Notes under the pieces: generated by a model
Seen by the model: the letters and a program-made list of their open reading frames with translations, nothing else
Database searches by the model: none
What the model was told of the DNA's origin: nothing
Shown here: in pieces, positions 52,101 to 58,855 of the stretch
Layout of the letters: the number at the start of each line of letters is the position of its first letter
How positions within the stretch are numbered: position 1 is the stretch's first letter
DNA from: an uncultured Clostridia bacterium
GTDB lineage: Bacteria; Bacillota; Clostridia; TANB77; CAG-508
DNA length: 64,000 nt
Direction: 5' to 3'
Assembly (NCBI GenBank): GCA_948852945.1
Contig: CAQPBJ010000002.1
Span: 1 to 64,000, forward strand
Made by a program: the position numbers and the translations under genes

Positions 52101-54565
52101 AATTGAACACCTATTTTGGCAGTTTTTTCATCTGTATCTGTATCAACTTCAGCAATTGGTACTCTAATATCTGCAACTTGTGGTGAAATTAGAGTATGTC
52201 CTGATTCATCGTATTCACTTATTGTTTGGTTAGTCAAAAGTGAATTTGGTGATATTAAACTAATTGATGTTGTTGATTTATGTACTTTTTCTTCTACATT
52301 TAAATTATCATTTACGTCATAAATATCAGCTGAGTTGTAATAATAATCAGCTGTTTCTTCATTTGTTGCCCATAATTCAACTGTTCTGCTTACTGTTGCA
52401 ATACATGGATTTGGTGTTATCTCAGCATCTATTACTATACTATAAGTCAAGGGGTTTTCATTTTGTGTATTAATTTTAATAAATTTTCCACCTTCACTTT
52501 CCATATACTCATAACTTAATATTTGTGCATTACTATTAGTTATTTTTACACTATTTATTTTAGTTGTTAGTATTTCATCTGGTAATTTAATTAAAAAAGT
52601 TCCATTTTTCCATGCTACCTGATTAGAGCTTTCAGCACAACTAGCTGTAATTGTAATTTTTTCATTTTTTTCGGTTAATTGAGTTGATAATGCTGTATTA
52701 CTTAGTCTAATAGACGCAACTGAATATGGTGCTTCATAATAAGCTGTTCTTCTTATTTTTCCTAAGTTTTTCTTTCCTGCAGTTACACTTAAATTTGATT
52801 CGATATATTGTAAGTTATCAAATTCCTCTCTTGTATAGTTATCTGTTATATATTCATCATCTAATTGTTTTATATTATAAACATACAATCCTACATCATT
52901 TTTTGTTTCACTTGTTTCTACTCTTATATTCTTAACTGGTAAGTCATATCTATAAGGATTACTTTCTGTATATCTTCCCCAGTCATCTTTTGTAAATGTT
53001 GCTAGTAATTCATCTGTATTATCATCATAAACTTTTATAAATCCATCATCATTTAAGAAATTACTTGCCCCTGAAAATGCTATTCCAACATTTGTTGATA
53101 GACTTTCCATAGTTTCTTTTGTAGAATCTGTTTTTACAAAGTCATCTGAACCTATTTCTTTCATAACTATTCCATTAGTTACTTCAAGTGTTCCTTTGTA
53201 TATATACCATCTTACTGTATAATTATCATTCTTTTCTTCAGTACTAATACCATTATATATTTTTAGAGGCTTTTGTTTTGAAACAATATATCTATAACGT
53301 GGATTACTTATATATTTTCCCACTGTTATACCTACATTTGTAGCATAAACATTTCCAGGTTTTACCTTATAAAAATAATATATCAAAGTCTTAGCAGAAG
53401 TATTTGATTTATAAGGATTTGAAAACTCACTATTTGAATTATTAAATCCTTCATAATATGTTGATACTGGTATTTTTATATCTATACTATCTGTATTCAT
53501 TAATCTATATGCTTCTAAAGGATATGAAATATTTAAAGTATATATATTACTTCTAGCAATACTTGATGTAACAATATTCTCACTTGAAACTGTGGCTGTT
53601 CTCTCGATAGTAAATTTTCTTGTTTCTTGCTCATAATTAAACTCCAAGTCTGAAAGATTAGAAGTTACTTCAAGTGGAGCATATCCATTTAATTCTGGAA
53701 TTGTACCTGTAACACAATTTTTAGAAATATTTAGTTGATTTTTAGTTTCTTCTGCTCTTATTGAAGCAGTTAATTTTATTTTTTGATTCTCTTCGTCAAT
53801 TCTTGAATCTAAATCGTAGTATGTTTTTGAATTTGAATAATAGTTATATGCATATAACTCTGATTTAGTTTCACCATACCAATCGACAGTAAAAGCAACT
53901 TCTTTTCTGATTGCTATTTCACTTCCATCAACTGCTACATATGTTCCTGTTAAAACTATTTTATTATCATCTCTAGATAATTTACTTAAATCATTTCCAA
54001 TTGCAGCAGTTTTAGTTGAGGTATAAGAATAATCCCCACTTTTTACAATACCTGTTAACAACTTCTGAGTTCCATTATTCAAATCGTTGAATTGTATTTC
54101 CTTAACATTAGTTCCTATATAGTTTTGTTTTAACTCTTGATCTTTAGGAAGTGTTGTTTGTAGATAAAAGTTTTGCCCGTTCACTTCTATTTTAGCGTCT
54201 TTTAAATAACCTTCTGTTTGAACATTTAATTCCATGTATAAAGTGTCCTGATCTCCTATCTCTTTACAAGTTCCGCGTAGGCTCTCTGCATATCCATCTC
54301 CATCTAAGTCACGCAAAAAGAACGCATCGAATTTAACATTATCTGTTCCTTCGACTGCATTTTCCCCTTCTTGAACTTGATTATAAGTCATAGCACGTGC
54401 AAGCTCTGCGCTATTTACTTTTGGCTTGCTTTTAGTAAAATTTTCTTCTTTGAAAATAAAGATACCTGCAACTGCTATAAGTAATAATAAGATTACTGCA
54501 ATCGATAATAGTTTTACTTTTTTTGTTTTGATTGAATTCTTTAATTTCTCTACTAATTTTTCCAT
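40172..54565 (-). CDS. Giant multidomain surface protein (adhesin 2)
   Basis: This encodes 4797 aa, a paralog of adhesin 1. The anchor helix spans 19-38, followed by the shared FIFKEENFTK and a DLDGDG loop at 86-91. A long N-region is followed by SpaA/Cna-B domains (~980-1435), 14 propeller-like repeats as 7+7 (~1450-2325), an InlB-like repeat, and a Cna-B split by two nested modules (~2440-2830). MucBP domains mixed with three more SpaA domains come next (~2835-3390), then a third degenerate propeller-like region (~3395-3750), a second InlB-like repeat, and 11 MucBP-like domains (~3860-4610). A DUF11-like domain and a C-terminal helix preceded by SIQTGSED end the protein. It lacks the 71-aa repeat array. 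AAGGAG precedes the ATG at 54565. An adhesive surface role is inferred. Confidence 0.9.
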   Translation of the reverse strand: MEKLVEKLKNSIKTKKVKLLSIAVILLLLIAVAGIFIFKEENFTKSKPKVNSAELARAMTYNQVQEGENAVEGTDNVKFDAFFLRDLDGDGYAESLRGTCKEIGDQDTLYMELNVQTEGYLKDAKIEVNGQNFYLQTTLPKDQELKQNYIGTNVKEIQFNDLNNGTQKLLTGIVKSGDYSYTSTKTAAIGNDLSKLSRDDNKIVLTGTYVAVDGSEIAIRKEVAFTVDWYGETKSELYAYNYYSNSKTYYDLDSRIDEENQKIKLTASIRAEETKNQLNISKNCVTGTIPELNGYAPLEVTSNLSDLEFNYEQETRKFTIERTATVSSENIVTSSIARSNIYTLNISYPLEAYRLMNTDSIDIKIPVSTYYEGFNNSNSEFSNPYKSNTSAKTLIYYFYKVKPGNVYATNVGITVGKYISNPRYRYIVSKQKPLKIYNGISTEEKNDNYTVRWYIYKGTLEVTNGIVMKEIGSDDFVKTDSTKETMESLSTNVGIAFSGASNFLNDDGFIKVYDDNTDELLATFTKDDWGRYTESNPYRYDLPVKNIRVETSETKNDVGLYVYNIKQLDDEYITDNYTREEFDNLQYIESNLSVTAGKKNLGKIRRTAYYEAPYSVASIRLSNTALSTQLTEKNEKITITASCAESSNQVAWKNGTFLIKLPDEILTTKINSVKITNSNAQILSYEYMESEGGKFIKINTQNENPLTYSIVIDAEITPNPCIATVSRTVELWATNEETADYYYNSADIYDVNDNLNVEEKVHKSTTSISLISPNSLLTNQTISEYDESGHTLISPQVADIRVPIAEVDTDTDEKTAKIGVQLINNYSNEINDVVILGKIPFKGNTYVINGEDLKSDFTTKMLEGGLEVPEELQGKVAVYYSENENPDKDITKEENGWKTQESIENWDNIKTYLIDFEDSEILAGKGYIFYYNISIPYGSDYNKVTYSHHGVYFSLNTSEGKYRTSTEPNKIGIKMVEKYNLEMYKYQKGKDVLVAGATYKVIEENDDEEICRTVVTNQNGLASLTNLYVNKTYRIEELKVPDDYEINPDIVRFVCHGENGKLIIEALSGNSKEELYVEKEADENYKVIAKLEDEAKARLHITKLEHGTENTIKGIRYKLTGAGLPEDGKIVTTKIDGDIDVTGLKINEEYTLEEVKANGYYLASPIKFKILNNEGNYEIELIEGTTKESSVTEENSIPTVNMTLEDEKIPTYELELVKIQKKTNVNMSEAEGETSDNTEETVYLAGAKFKLYKGTKELGEYITDENGRITIPNLYQYVAEKAEQEEAKYVLKEAVAPDGYAKVKDINFKVENVGGTLQFVEELVEGQTEKQYTVEGNKVIVTVEDNPSFKLIKKDAETGELLANIKFAIYNVDEGEKPARNSKGEILGIKETINGIEYYIVSTNENGEITADLQEGLYKAVEVEAPDKYDITDSEYYFGIGASREGKVGLEAEWAKGIGSSGSDYINSVMETRDGGIIAGGYFNGTIDLGDGVVLNNNGSYDGMIIKYSADGEVEWEQSIGGDKEDKINVVLETSDGGYIAGGYFKSSSIDLGNGVILNNKSSYTSYSDGMLIKYSAEGEVEWAKGIGGSSSDKITSVAEASDGGYVVGGNFGSTSIDLGNGVVLNNNGSTSYSDGMLIKYSAEGEVEWAKEVGGVNEDKINSVAPTNDGGYIVGGSFKSLNIDLGNDIVLTNSTNISRYSYDGLVIKYSNNGEVEWAKEIGGSYNDEITSVIETSDGGYVAGGDFKSSTIFWENGEKLNKDAASDGMLIKYTVDGELEWIKSTGGNINSVLESKYGGYIVGEKCNNFDLGDGIILEGIGESIIKYSKSGKTESAIQIGVGSVKSVVESKYGGYIVVGDFSDKKINFGNGVVLNNNGYSDGMLIKYNEIEVTEAIVEWAKGIGESGNDEITVVIETTDGGYAIGGNFNGTIDLGNGVVLNNNGHSDGMLIKYSKEGEVEWAKEIGGSYNDEITSVIETSDGGYLVGGCFGESTLDLGNKVVLNNNGYSDGMLIKYSKEGEVEWAKGIGGSSSDKITSVAEASDGGYVVGGYFGSTSIDLGNGVVLNSNGSSDGMLIKYSKEGEVEWAKGIGGTSDDKITSVIETTDDGYAIGGNFNGTIDLGNGVVLNSNGSSDGMLIKYSKEDEVEWAKVIGGAIKSVTGTSDGGYLVGGCFSGSTLDLGNGIVLNNKSSYTSYSDVMLIKYSKEGEVEWAKVIGGTNNDEVTSVIETTDGGYAIGGYFNGTIDLGNGIVLNNYYSTGMLIKYSKEGEVEWAKGVSGRSSNRINAVIETTSGGYVVGGCFADMVNLGNEVILNSYAGTDGMLLKIKSKNVVSDLQELVVENKRKEFKITTNVKKIDNVKGGTISGDGDNEPYEKVRYGENSTKEIIMVPDENYEIISITVNGEEYNFEANEDDSFIMPTFENVQEDKHIVVTYSYKENKIVINKLDSETKEKLTSAKFKLEQIEERSNPENVIGDLTANGKEYTILDKETGILDFEEELINNGTYYFIKKDGKYVPTNSKTYQTSNGGTAGIQSTTANSYIPIDLTNKEGEYVVVVNAECSSESSYDYGYVTVTETTEVPTYSSTSGRFVYISGTQSAKDYTSVKLEGGKTYYLHLGYRKDSSNDTGKDQIIINSINLYNYSIKSYNFINVNGKYESNNQGKYNTVANSYIPIDLTGYVGKYNVTVNAEIVSQSGYDMGYATVTENTTSPAYNVSEGRFIYISGIQEAKNYNTVLEGGKLYYLHFGYYKNVNIPFGDDKFTINSINVSLNDSELYHTEVETNLNGQAITQIPFGKYEVTEIKAPDGYWLNEEPTIIEFRADEVHEFNIENEKKAKVTVHHYLKGTTTKIADDEEMIGKIDDDYITLPKVDISRYELEKDENDKYVLPENANGKYAYEDQEVIYYYKVKDIPLIVHHYIEGTTTEVPLKDGTIAEDEISSAPEGTEYQTNAISNELLDESYHLIEVPENANGVYTGDEVIVTYYYNREYGKLNIIKTDEKTGEPIEGVRFGIVSGIQDINLEEVSTEKYMITNAEGKISILLPIGDYTIFEVNAPNEYEIAKETKNVTLEKEGLELSITNRKKPGKVIVHHYIENTEIPVPLENGAVAQDEHYIGEDMDLYETNYLQNIDDLYEVVSIPENSEGVLRAAHTEEVIYYYRLKRYTLDITKYEKGSNKYLPDIVFQLRDEEDNTNIYTTDNNGKIIIPDLNQGQTYILEEISAVSGYYILETPIKFRAVQENGKMKFEVLEGDLGERENNISIEDADAHYSKVYLEIEDDTIFTLVKYAEDDTTLIPGAKFVIKELVGEEDNKVEVDAQDVYGNLVGTEEVINEETLRIVVTNKNGEINCGLRPGKYKVTEIEAPYGYEITENNEFYFEVGENQPDTYRLAIDFEDITISEDYYNTIGFDTLSDGSYIVLVRFYDRLLINAENTVSGEEICLDSTAYNEDAIIKINSEGKIEWAQIPCLEGGDYTYKLIRTDDGGFITIGECSGKLELNESTLVVNDDSMWPAIIVKFNSNGTPLWVNTSEYESCNYEIIKNNDSTFTISGYNYSEDNLYIMNITQDGEVNWKNEFSANDSVILRKLGNGLNISMYMYESVIPKEYTLNNCEIQVTEGEHIVRYNEHGKIVSVIEGSISKNIPDDVVNGVDFNVIDAIATSDGGYLVAGTYTGRVLIPQEKTEIRKEIILEADENKLLLLKYNSEGKIECVNADKIVESEDIYITLLELNNLNEQNGKYAVIVENQLNMYTETFKEEIRAEKQEIVVHNNKKQYKITTKVDGEGGNISGENEDPYENVIYMDDSTKDIIITPSDGYGVDKVTINGEEVRFVEQEDGTVLLDKFTEVDEDKEVVVSFKKLTSVVVHHYLEGTEEKLSEDVIIEGKVDDEYETIVADDIPSKYELVEIPENATGTMTEDEIVVTYYYKLKEAKVVVHHYIEGTTERLSEDVIIDGSVDDEYETTVADDIPSRYELVEEPENKIGTMTEEQITVIYYYKLKDASVIVHHYLEGTETKVAEDVTVTGKVGDEYETTVAENLPSKYELAQAPVNATGTMTEEQTIVIYYYKLKSTKVIVHHYEEGTTNKLSEDVEIEGLIDSEYTTKAATDVPIKYALVETPANAIGIMTEEVIEVTYYYAVRDAVLNIYYLEKDTDIELAKPEKQTGKVGENYRTDAKEIEGYTLVENSGNTTGQLEVEPLTVIYYYLKNTRATVQYIDITTGEILDERTDEGLVGDEFVTETKTFENYILVQEPEEKTVNMTKEEIVLKYYYLHISAGVIEQHIDVISGDILYNGTHEGNEGDEYNIPSKEFTGYDLVEERLPLNSEGTMTVDPITVTYYYIHRAKVTTQYIDKATGEKITVDTEEEGHEGDYYTTEEKEFDGYKLIQVPENSNGTMTKEDIVVKYYYIKQSAGVVERHLDVLTNEPLVEETRYEGYIGDDYETKEKVIPSYELVRERYPENATGKMTEEEIVVTYYYSRKAKVEVKYVDKITGEEIVPKEVIDGHKGDKYTTEEKEIPGYELVEVPTNKEGTMFDDITEVIYYYIRPAKVITNYYDIDTKEKLAAEEIIEGHEKDEYTTVQKEIKYYNLVEIPTNSKGTMIAEDIRVDYYYKKKAFNLKVDKVVKEISYNGQVLSINGNVGKLELNKNNVATADVVVTYEIKVMNTGELRGGAELIENIPTGMTMSEADNKDWVVHEDTAILSVDDLEAGQERAYTVVMRWNPSENNLGMKENIAQIVKVSNEAGFEEISTDDNEDKADLVISIQTGSEDDNTIVKLAILAIFVILGITVTFIIKKENSKK
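43320..44380 (-). repeat. Degenerate third propeller-like region in adhesin 2
   Basis: About five or six weak units follow the propeller pattern: RTDDGGFITIGE...AIIVKFNSNGTPLWV, then IATSDGGYLVAGTYTG...LLLKYNSEGKIECV. Copies are diverged and irregular, unlike the 7+7 region upstream. Confidence 0.5.
46200..47110 (-). repeat. Two nested lectin-like modules in a split Cna-B domain (adhesin 2)
   Basis: The modules repeat TTANSYIPIDLT / YGYVTVTETT / GRFVYISGTQSAKDY / YYLHLGYRKD and VANSYIPIDLT / MGYATVTENT / GRFIYISG / YYLHFGYYK. They sit between the opening (INKLDSETKEKLTSAKFKL) and closing (FGKYEVTEIKAPDGYWL) parts of one Cna-B domain. Confidence 0.6.
47590..50215 (-). repeat. Fourteen propeller-like repeats (7+7) in adhesin 2
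   Basis: The ~62-residue unit is INSVxETSDGGYxVGGxF, IDLGNGVVLNNNG, SDGMLIKYSKEGEVEWAKGIGG. Seven units, the linker NEIEVTEAIVEWAK, then seven more. Several units are almost identical in DNA, which implies recent expansion or homogenisation; adhesin 1 units are much more diverged. Confidence 0.75.
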
Positions 54566-54618
54566 CTCTAGTAACTCCTTTAAAACAAATTCTAATATTT
54601 TAATAATCTTTAGTTTTT

Positions 54619-54646
54619 ATTTTAAATACTTATTAGAACGTGTCAA
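54619..54646 (-). promoter_or_regulatory. Promoter of giant adhesin 2
   Basis: On the minus strand TTGACA (54641-54646), 16 bp, then TAAAAT (54619-54624). It is nearly identical in sequence and position to the adhesin 1 promoter. Confidence 0.65.
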
Positions 54647-54783
54647 TGTAACTTTTTCAACAACTTCAGATAAATTTTATCCCTAGTTAATCAATCCCTT
54701 TAAAAAAGCCAAAGTGCTACACATTACTTTTTCTCTTTAAAATCAAATATATTTTTAGTTTCTTTTGCTTTACAATTCGCCAA

Positions 54784-54847
54784 TTTCTCTACGGAAATAC
54801 ACAGTTTTTGTTATTTTCTTTAAAATAAATAAACAATTTATCCACAG
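54784..54847. promoter_or_regulatory. Conserved 64-bp element with DnaA box upstream of adhesin 2
   Basis: It matches 24535-24598 over its full 64 bp with ~11 differences. A perfect TTATCCACA lies at 54838-54846 and AAATACACA near the other end. It sits in the 392-bp gap 54566-54957, which also holds the adhesin promoter and the next gene's terminator. Confidence 0.5.
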
Positions 54848-54850
54848 AAA

Positions 54851-54875
54851 AAAGAGACACACAAAGTGTCTCTTT
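54851..54875 (-). terminator. Terminator of the 54958 gene
   Basis: AAAGAGACAC and GTGTCTCTTT form a perfect 10-bp stem with a 5-nt loop, followed by TTTC on the minus strand. It lies ~80 nt below the stop codon at 54958. Confidence 0.75.
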
Positions 54876-54957
54876 CAACTTTTATCGGTAATTTATTGTT
54901 CAATTTTCCGACCTCACATGTTCCTATCTTTTTCAGATTTATCACTCAAAATTATAA

Positions 54958-55917
54958 TTAATTAATTTCTGCTCCATCAATATATTTCTGCTTTTTTCTT
55001 TCTTCAATTCTTCTATCTAATTCATCAATCGTAGGAACATCAACAAAAAACAATGAACTGGCTGGAACCTCCTCTTCAATAAGATTCATCTCAATATTAT
55101 TCATATCATATAAATCACCATGCATATAAGGTCTAACTTCTTCTACTCTTGAAACTTCGCCATTTTCACCATAATAATTATTCTTTTTATATTCTAACCC
55201 ATCTCTATCAATTAATATAGCTGTTCTTTTAGATTTTGAAGCTGTTTGTTCCCATAACCTCTCTAATCTTTTTCTTAAAGCATCTCTAACCTCAGATTCC
55301 ATATTTTCAGTAGATTTATATAAATGTTCCATTGCCTTTTCTTTATCACCTGTTAGAAAGTTTCCACCATAAATAAATGATAAAGTTTCAGGAGTATGAA
55401 ACATATAAAATCCTGTTGTTATGCTTCCTGCACAAATTCCTTTTTTCATTCCAAAACCTGTAGTAAAAACATATTTAGAATTTGTATCTGCCTGAGCCAT
55501 TCCTTTATATAAAAGCTCTCTATCATTATCAGAGAATAATGTACTCATTTTTCCGTCAGATTTAATTTTTTCAGCAATTTTAGGTGTAGTAAAATGAACA
55601 GCAACTCCATGCTTCAAAGCCACTGCCATCTCTCCTTCTGATAAATCAGTATACATTTCCATTAATAATCCCATCATTTGAATATCAGGATATTCAGAAT
55701 TAGAATCATCTGTCTGTAAATATGTATTTATAAAAGTTTTACATTTTTCTTCATCAGGGCAAATTTGAAAAAATATTAAACTTAAATTAAATAATTTAGT
55801 AAAATATTTTTCTTTATCTGCTTCATTTTTTCCTTCAGCAAATTTAGCATACTTTTCTAAAATAAAATCAGAATTCATCATATTAGAAATTCTTAATCCA
55901 ATAACACTTTTATTCAT
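54958..55917 (-). CDS. Hypothetical protein (319 aa)
   Basis: I do not recognise the family. The protein is soluble, with helical N- and C-terminal thirds. The centre contains AVHFTTPKIAEKIKSDGKMS, GMAQADTNSKYVFTTGFG and LSFIYGGNF. The HFT...I...G pattern recalls the H-containing first motif of some ADP-ribosyltransferase-fold proteins, but no catalytic set can be completed, so this is only a lead. It starts 29 nt after topB on the same strand and is probably co-transcribed. Confidence 0.7.
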   Translation of the reverse strand: MNKSVIGLRISNMMNSDFILEKYAKFAEGKNEADKEKYFTKLFNLSLIFFQICPDEEKCKTFINTYLQTDDSNSEYPDIQMMGLLMEMYTDLSEGEMAVALKHGVAVHFTTPKIAEKIKSDGKMSTLFSDNDRELLYKGMAQADTNSKYVFTTGFGMKKGICAGSITTGFYMFHTPETLSFIYGGNFLTGDKEKAMEHLYKSTENMESEVRDALRKRLERLWEQTASKSKRTAILIDRDGLEYKKNNYYGENGEVSRVEEVRPYMHGDLYDMNNIEMNLIEEEVPASSLFFVDVPTIDELDRRIEERKKQKYIDGAEIN

Positions 55918-55946
55918 ATTTTTTCCTTCTTTAGTATCTTAAAACT

Positions 55947-57848
55947 TTACATTGGAACAACTAATTTTCCAATCTTATTTCTAATATACTTCTCCAATTT
56001 CTCCATAAATACTACTGGTTCTATCTCTTTTTTAGCAACCATATCCAAACCTTTCTCCCAACTAGCAGTAAGTTCTGGATTTAACATATCAGGCATTGAA
56101 GAAAATACAACATCATAAATTACTTCTCCTTTATCTGTAGGAGTAATAATCTGTGTTTTGGAATTAATCGCAATATAACCTATTCTTTCAAGTTTTTTCA
56201 TAATCTCAGCTCTAGTTGCACTAGTCCCAATTCCAGCACCTTTTATTTGTTCTCTCAAAGATTCATCCTCTATAAGTTTTCCCGCATTTTCCATAGCCAA
56301 AATTATTGAACCTGAATTATATCTTGTAGGTGGAGAAGTTTCAGCTTCTTTAGTTTCCATCAAATTAATTTTTAACTTCTCACCCTTCTTCAATTTAGAA
56401 AGCAATTCAATATTATTTTCTTTTTCCTCAGAATCGCCTTTTAAAACATCTAAATAACCTCTATTAATACATACCTTTTCATTAGCAAAAAACTCTTCCT
56501 CTCCAACTTTAATTGTCAATGCAAGCTTATTATACTCTGCAGGTGGATAAAAAATTGCAAGAAATCTTTTTACTATCAATAAATAAACATTTTTCTTAAG
56601 CTCTGACAAATTATCAAAATTCTCAAAACCTTGTCCTGTAGGAATAATAGCATAATGATCAGTAATTTTAGAATCATTAACAAACTTTGTTTTAACTAAA
56701 TTTGTAGAATATTTTTCTTCAGACATCTTTTTCAAAATATCTTGAACTTCTTCATTTTTACAACCTTTAGATAATCCATTTAAGTTCTTAGTAATTACTT
56801 TTGCAATCGCTGTAGATAGAACCCTTGCATCAGTTCTAGGATATGTAACCAATTTTTTCTCATACAATTCTTGAATAATCTCTAATGTTTCATCTGGTTT
56901 TATTTTAAACTTTTTAGTACATTCATTTTGAACTTCAGCTAAATTAAAAAGTAATGGCGGATTTTCCTTTTGCTTTGTTTTCTTAATGCTTTCAACTACT
57001 GCCTCTTTGTCTTTTATTAAATCAATAAATTTCTTAGCTTCATCTTCTTTTTTGAAACCGGTTTCATTATATAAAAGCGGTGATTCAAACATACTAGAAC
57101 CTTCTGTCATTTTCCATTCTGCTCTAAAAAACTCACCTTCTCCAAACTCACCAGATATTTTATAATACTTTGTTTTCTTAAAATTTCTAATTTCTCTTTC
57201 TCTAGAAACAATCATTCCTAAAACACAAGTCATAACTCGTCCTACAGAAATAGACACATGTTCTTCATTAATTTTACTAGCCACACGTCTACCAAAAATA
57301 ATTGAAAGTAATCTAGAAAAATTTATACCTATTAAATAATCTTCTTTAGCCCTTAAATACGCTGAATCAGAAAGACTATCATAATAAGAAAGCTCTTTTG
57401 CTTCTTTAATTCCTTTCAAAATTTCTTCCTCAGTCTGAGAATCAATCCAAACTCTCTTCATTTCTGCATTAGGATTAGGCTTTGCCATCATAAAAACTAG
57501 TCTTTGAATATACTCTCCCTCACGTCCAGAGTCACCCGCATTATATATTTCACTAATATCTTCTCTATGCATAAGTTCTTTAATAATATTAAATTGCTTT
57601 TCTACTTGAGGAATAATTTCATATTTCCACTCTTTAGGAATAAATGGTAATGTATCTAATCTCCATTTTTTTAAATTCTCATCATATTTTTCTGGATAAG
57701 ACATTGTCACTAAATGACCTACACACCATGTAATTATCCATTCTTCTGACTCTAAATAACCATTTTTTCTAGTAGTATTTATTTTAAGTGCTTTTGCAAA
57801 TTCCATTGCAACACTCGGTTTTTCTGTAATCAATAATTTCTTAGCCAT
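55947..57848 (-). CDS. topB: DNA topoisomerase III (type IA)
   Basis: Type IA topoisomerases relax or decatenate DNA through a 5'-phosphotyrosine link. The 633 aa begin MAKKLLITEKPSVAMEFAKA (TOPRIM, first Glu). They continue with CVGHLVTM, GDSGREGEYIQR (the DxD position reads D-S-G), and the active-site region LVTYPRTDARVL with Tyr near 336. TSATRAEIMKKLERIGYI lies close to the C-terminus. There is no zinc-ribbon tail. The start ATG 57848 has AAAGGA 8 nt upstream. The housekeeping or accessory nature is uncertain, and no conjugation genes are nearby. Confidence 0.93.
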   Translation of the reverse strand: MAKKLLITEKPSVAMEFAKALKINTTRKNGYLESEEWIITWCVGHLVTMSYPEKYDENLKKWRLDTLPFIPKEWKYEIIPQVEKQFNIIKELMHREDISEIYNAGDSGREGEYIQRLVFMMAKPNPNAEMKRVWIDSQTEEEILKGIKEAKELSYYDSLSDSAYLRAKEDYLIGINFSRLLSIIFGRRVASKINEEHVSISVGRVMTCVLGMIVSREREIRNFKKTKYYKISGEFGEGEFFRAEWKMTEGSSMFESPLLYNETGFKKEDEAKKFIDLIKDKEAVVESIKKTKQKENPPLLFNLAEVQNECTKKFKIKPDETLEIIQELYEKKLVTYPRTDARVLSTAIAKVITKNLNGLSKGCKNEEVQDILKKMSEEKYSTNLVKTKFVNDSKITDHYAIIPTGQGFENFDNLSELKKNVYLLIVKRFLAIFYPPAEYNKLALTIKVGEEEFFANEKVCINRGYLDVLKGDSEEKENNIELLSKLKKGEKLKINLMETKEAETSPPTRYNSGSIILAMENAGKLIEDESLREQIKGAGIGTSATRAEIMKKLERIGYIAINSKTQIITPTDKGEVIYDVVFSSMPDMLNPELTASWEKGLDMVAKKEIEPVVFMEKLEKYIRNKIGKLVVPM

Positions 57849-57936
57849 TATCAAAATCCTTTATTTTTTCTTTCACGCACATTATATATTTTTTATGCTC
57901 CGATTTCAAGCTAAAGACACTTATAAATTAAAGACT

Positions 57937-58048
57937 TTGATTAACAAATCTATTCACGTATGCTATCATTTAAATAGATTAACAATCATAGTTCAGGTTG
58001 TAAATATAATTTTTTAGTATGTGTACTGTAACTGCACATACTTTTTTA
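57937..58048 (+). ncRNA. Candidate small RNA with orphan intrinsic terminator
   Basis: AGTATGTG (58016-58023) pairs with CACATACT (58035-58042) and is followed by TTTTTTATTTTT on the plus strand. No plus-strand gene lies upstream; topB and the 58133 gene are on the minus strand. TTGATT (57937-57942), 16 bp, then TATGCT (57959-57964) could start a transcript of ~75-80 nt ending here. No RNA family is recognised. Confidence 0.35.
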
Positions 58049-58088
58049 TTTTTCATAAAAACAGATTTGTAAATTAATTTGCATGCAA

Positions 58089-58113
58089 AAAGCAACTCTT
58101 AACGAGTTGCTTT
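58089..58113 (-). terminator. Terminator of the cohesin-like surface protein gene
   Basis: AAAGCAACTC and GAGTTGCTTT form a perfect 10-bp stem with loop TTAAC, 20 nt past the stop on the minus strand. Confidence 0.75.
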
Positions 58114-58132
58114 AATATTTTTTATCTTTAAA

Positions 58133-58855
58133 TTATTTATCTAATTTTCTATAATTTATAAATGCTACAATACCTAAAACTGCTATAGCAGCTACTAATG
58201 GTAAAACATAAGATTGTTCAGCTCCTGTATCTGGCATAGTCTCGTTTTTAGTAGTTGATGTAGGAGTTGTAGTTGTTGTAGTTGTTGGCTCTGATGAAAT
58301 ACTTGGTGTTGAAGATATTGATGGTTCAGTAGTAGTTGATGTAGATGGTGATACTGTTCCACTTAATCCTCCACTTGAAGAAATTGTTATTGTTTGTGTT
58401 ACTTGAGAAACTGATATATTATCTTCTAATGATGAATTTCCACCTTCTATATCTCTTAATTTAATTCCTGTTGTTGTAACTTGTGTATTCTCAGAAACTT
58501 TAAAAGCAAATGTTGCTACTTCTTCATCTTCTTTAACTGGATTTTGCTTTTCAAAAGATATCTTTCCATTATCTTCATTATAACTTATAGACCAATCATT
58601 TAATTCAGTTATATTGTCTTTCGAAATTGAAAGAACATCTTCATCGTAGTCTAATACTGCTGTTACTTCTGTAATTCCACCTTCTACGTTAATTCCTGTT
58701 AACTTAAATTTCAATTTAACTTCTTGTCCTTTTTGTACCCTTGATGATTCTGGTTTTAAACTTGCAGAAAACGAATCTGCTGCAAATACCTTTCCAACCA
58801 TTGATACAACAAATATAAACATTAATACTGTAATTAGAATTTTTTTGTTTCTCAT
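58133..58855 (-). CDS. Sortase-anchored surface protein with cohesin-like domain
   Basis: This encodes 240 aa. The signal peptide (1-25) ends VGKVFA. A ~130-residue beta-sandwich follows: FSASLKPESSRVQKGQEVKL, EVTAVLDYDEDVLSI, GKISFEKQNPV, VATFAFKVSENTQ. The spacing is typical of cohesin/CBM-like domains of clostridial surface proteins. A Ser/Thr-rich linker (~160-205) leads to MPDTG (207-211), a hydrophobic helix and a basic tail, a good LPxTG-type sorting signal. No sortase or dockerin is in the window, and a cellulosomal role is not implied. AAGGAG lies 8 nt before the ATG. Confidence 0.75.
   Translation of the reverse strand: MRNKKILITVLMFIFVVSMVGKVFAADSFSASLKPESSRVQKGQEVKLKFKLTGINVEGGITEVTAVLDYDEDVLSISKDNITELNDWSISYNEDNGKISFEKQNPVKEDEEVATFAFKVSENTQVTTTGIKLRDIEGGNSSLEDNISVSQVTQTITISSSGGLSGTVSPSTSTTTEPSISSTPSISSEPTTTTTTTPTSTTKNETMPDTGAEQSYVLPLVAAIAVLGIVAFINYRKLDK

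Noticed and set aside
54958..57848. Integrative element around topB
   Set aside because: No integrase, relaxase, att repeats or conjugation genes are seen; topB alone is insufficient.
58133..58855. Cellulosome component
   Set aside because: The cohesin-like domain is a fold impression only, and no dockerin or glycoside hydrolase is encoded nearby.
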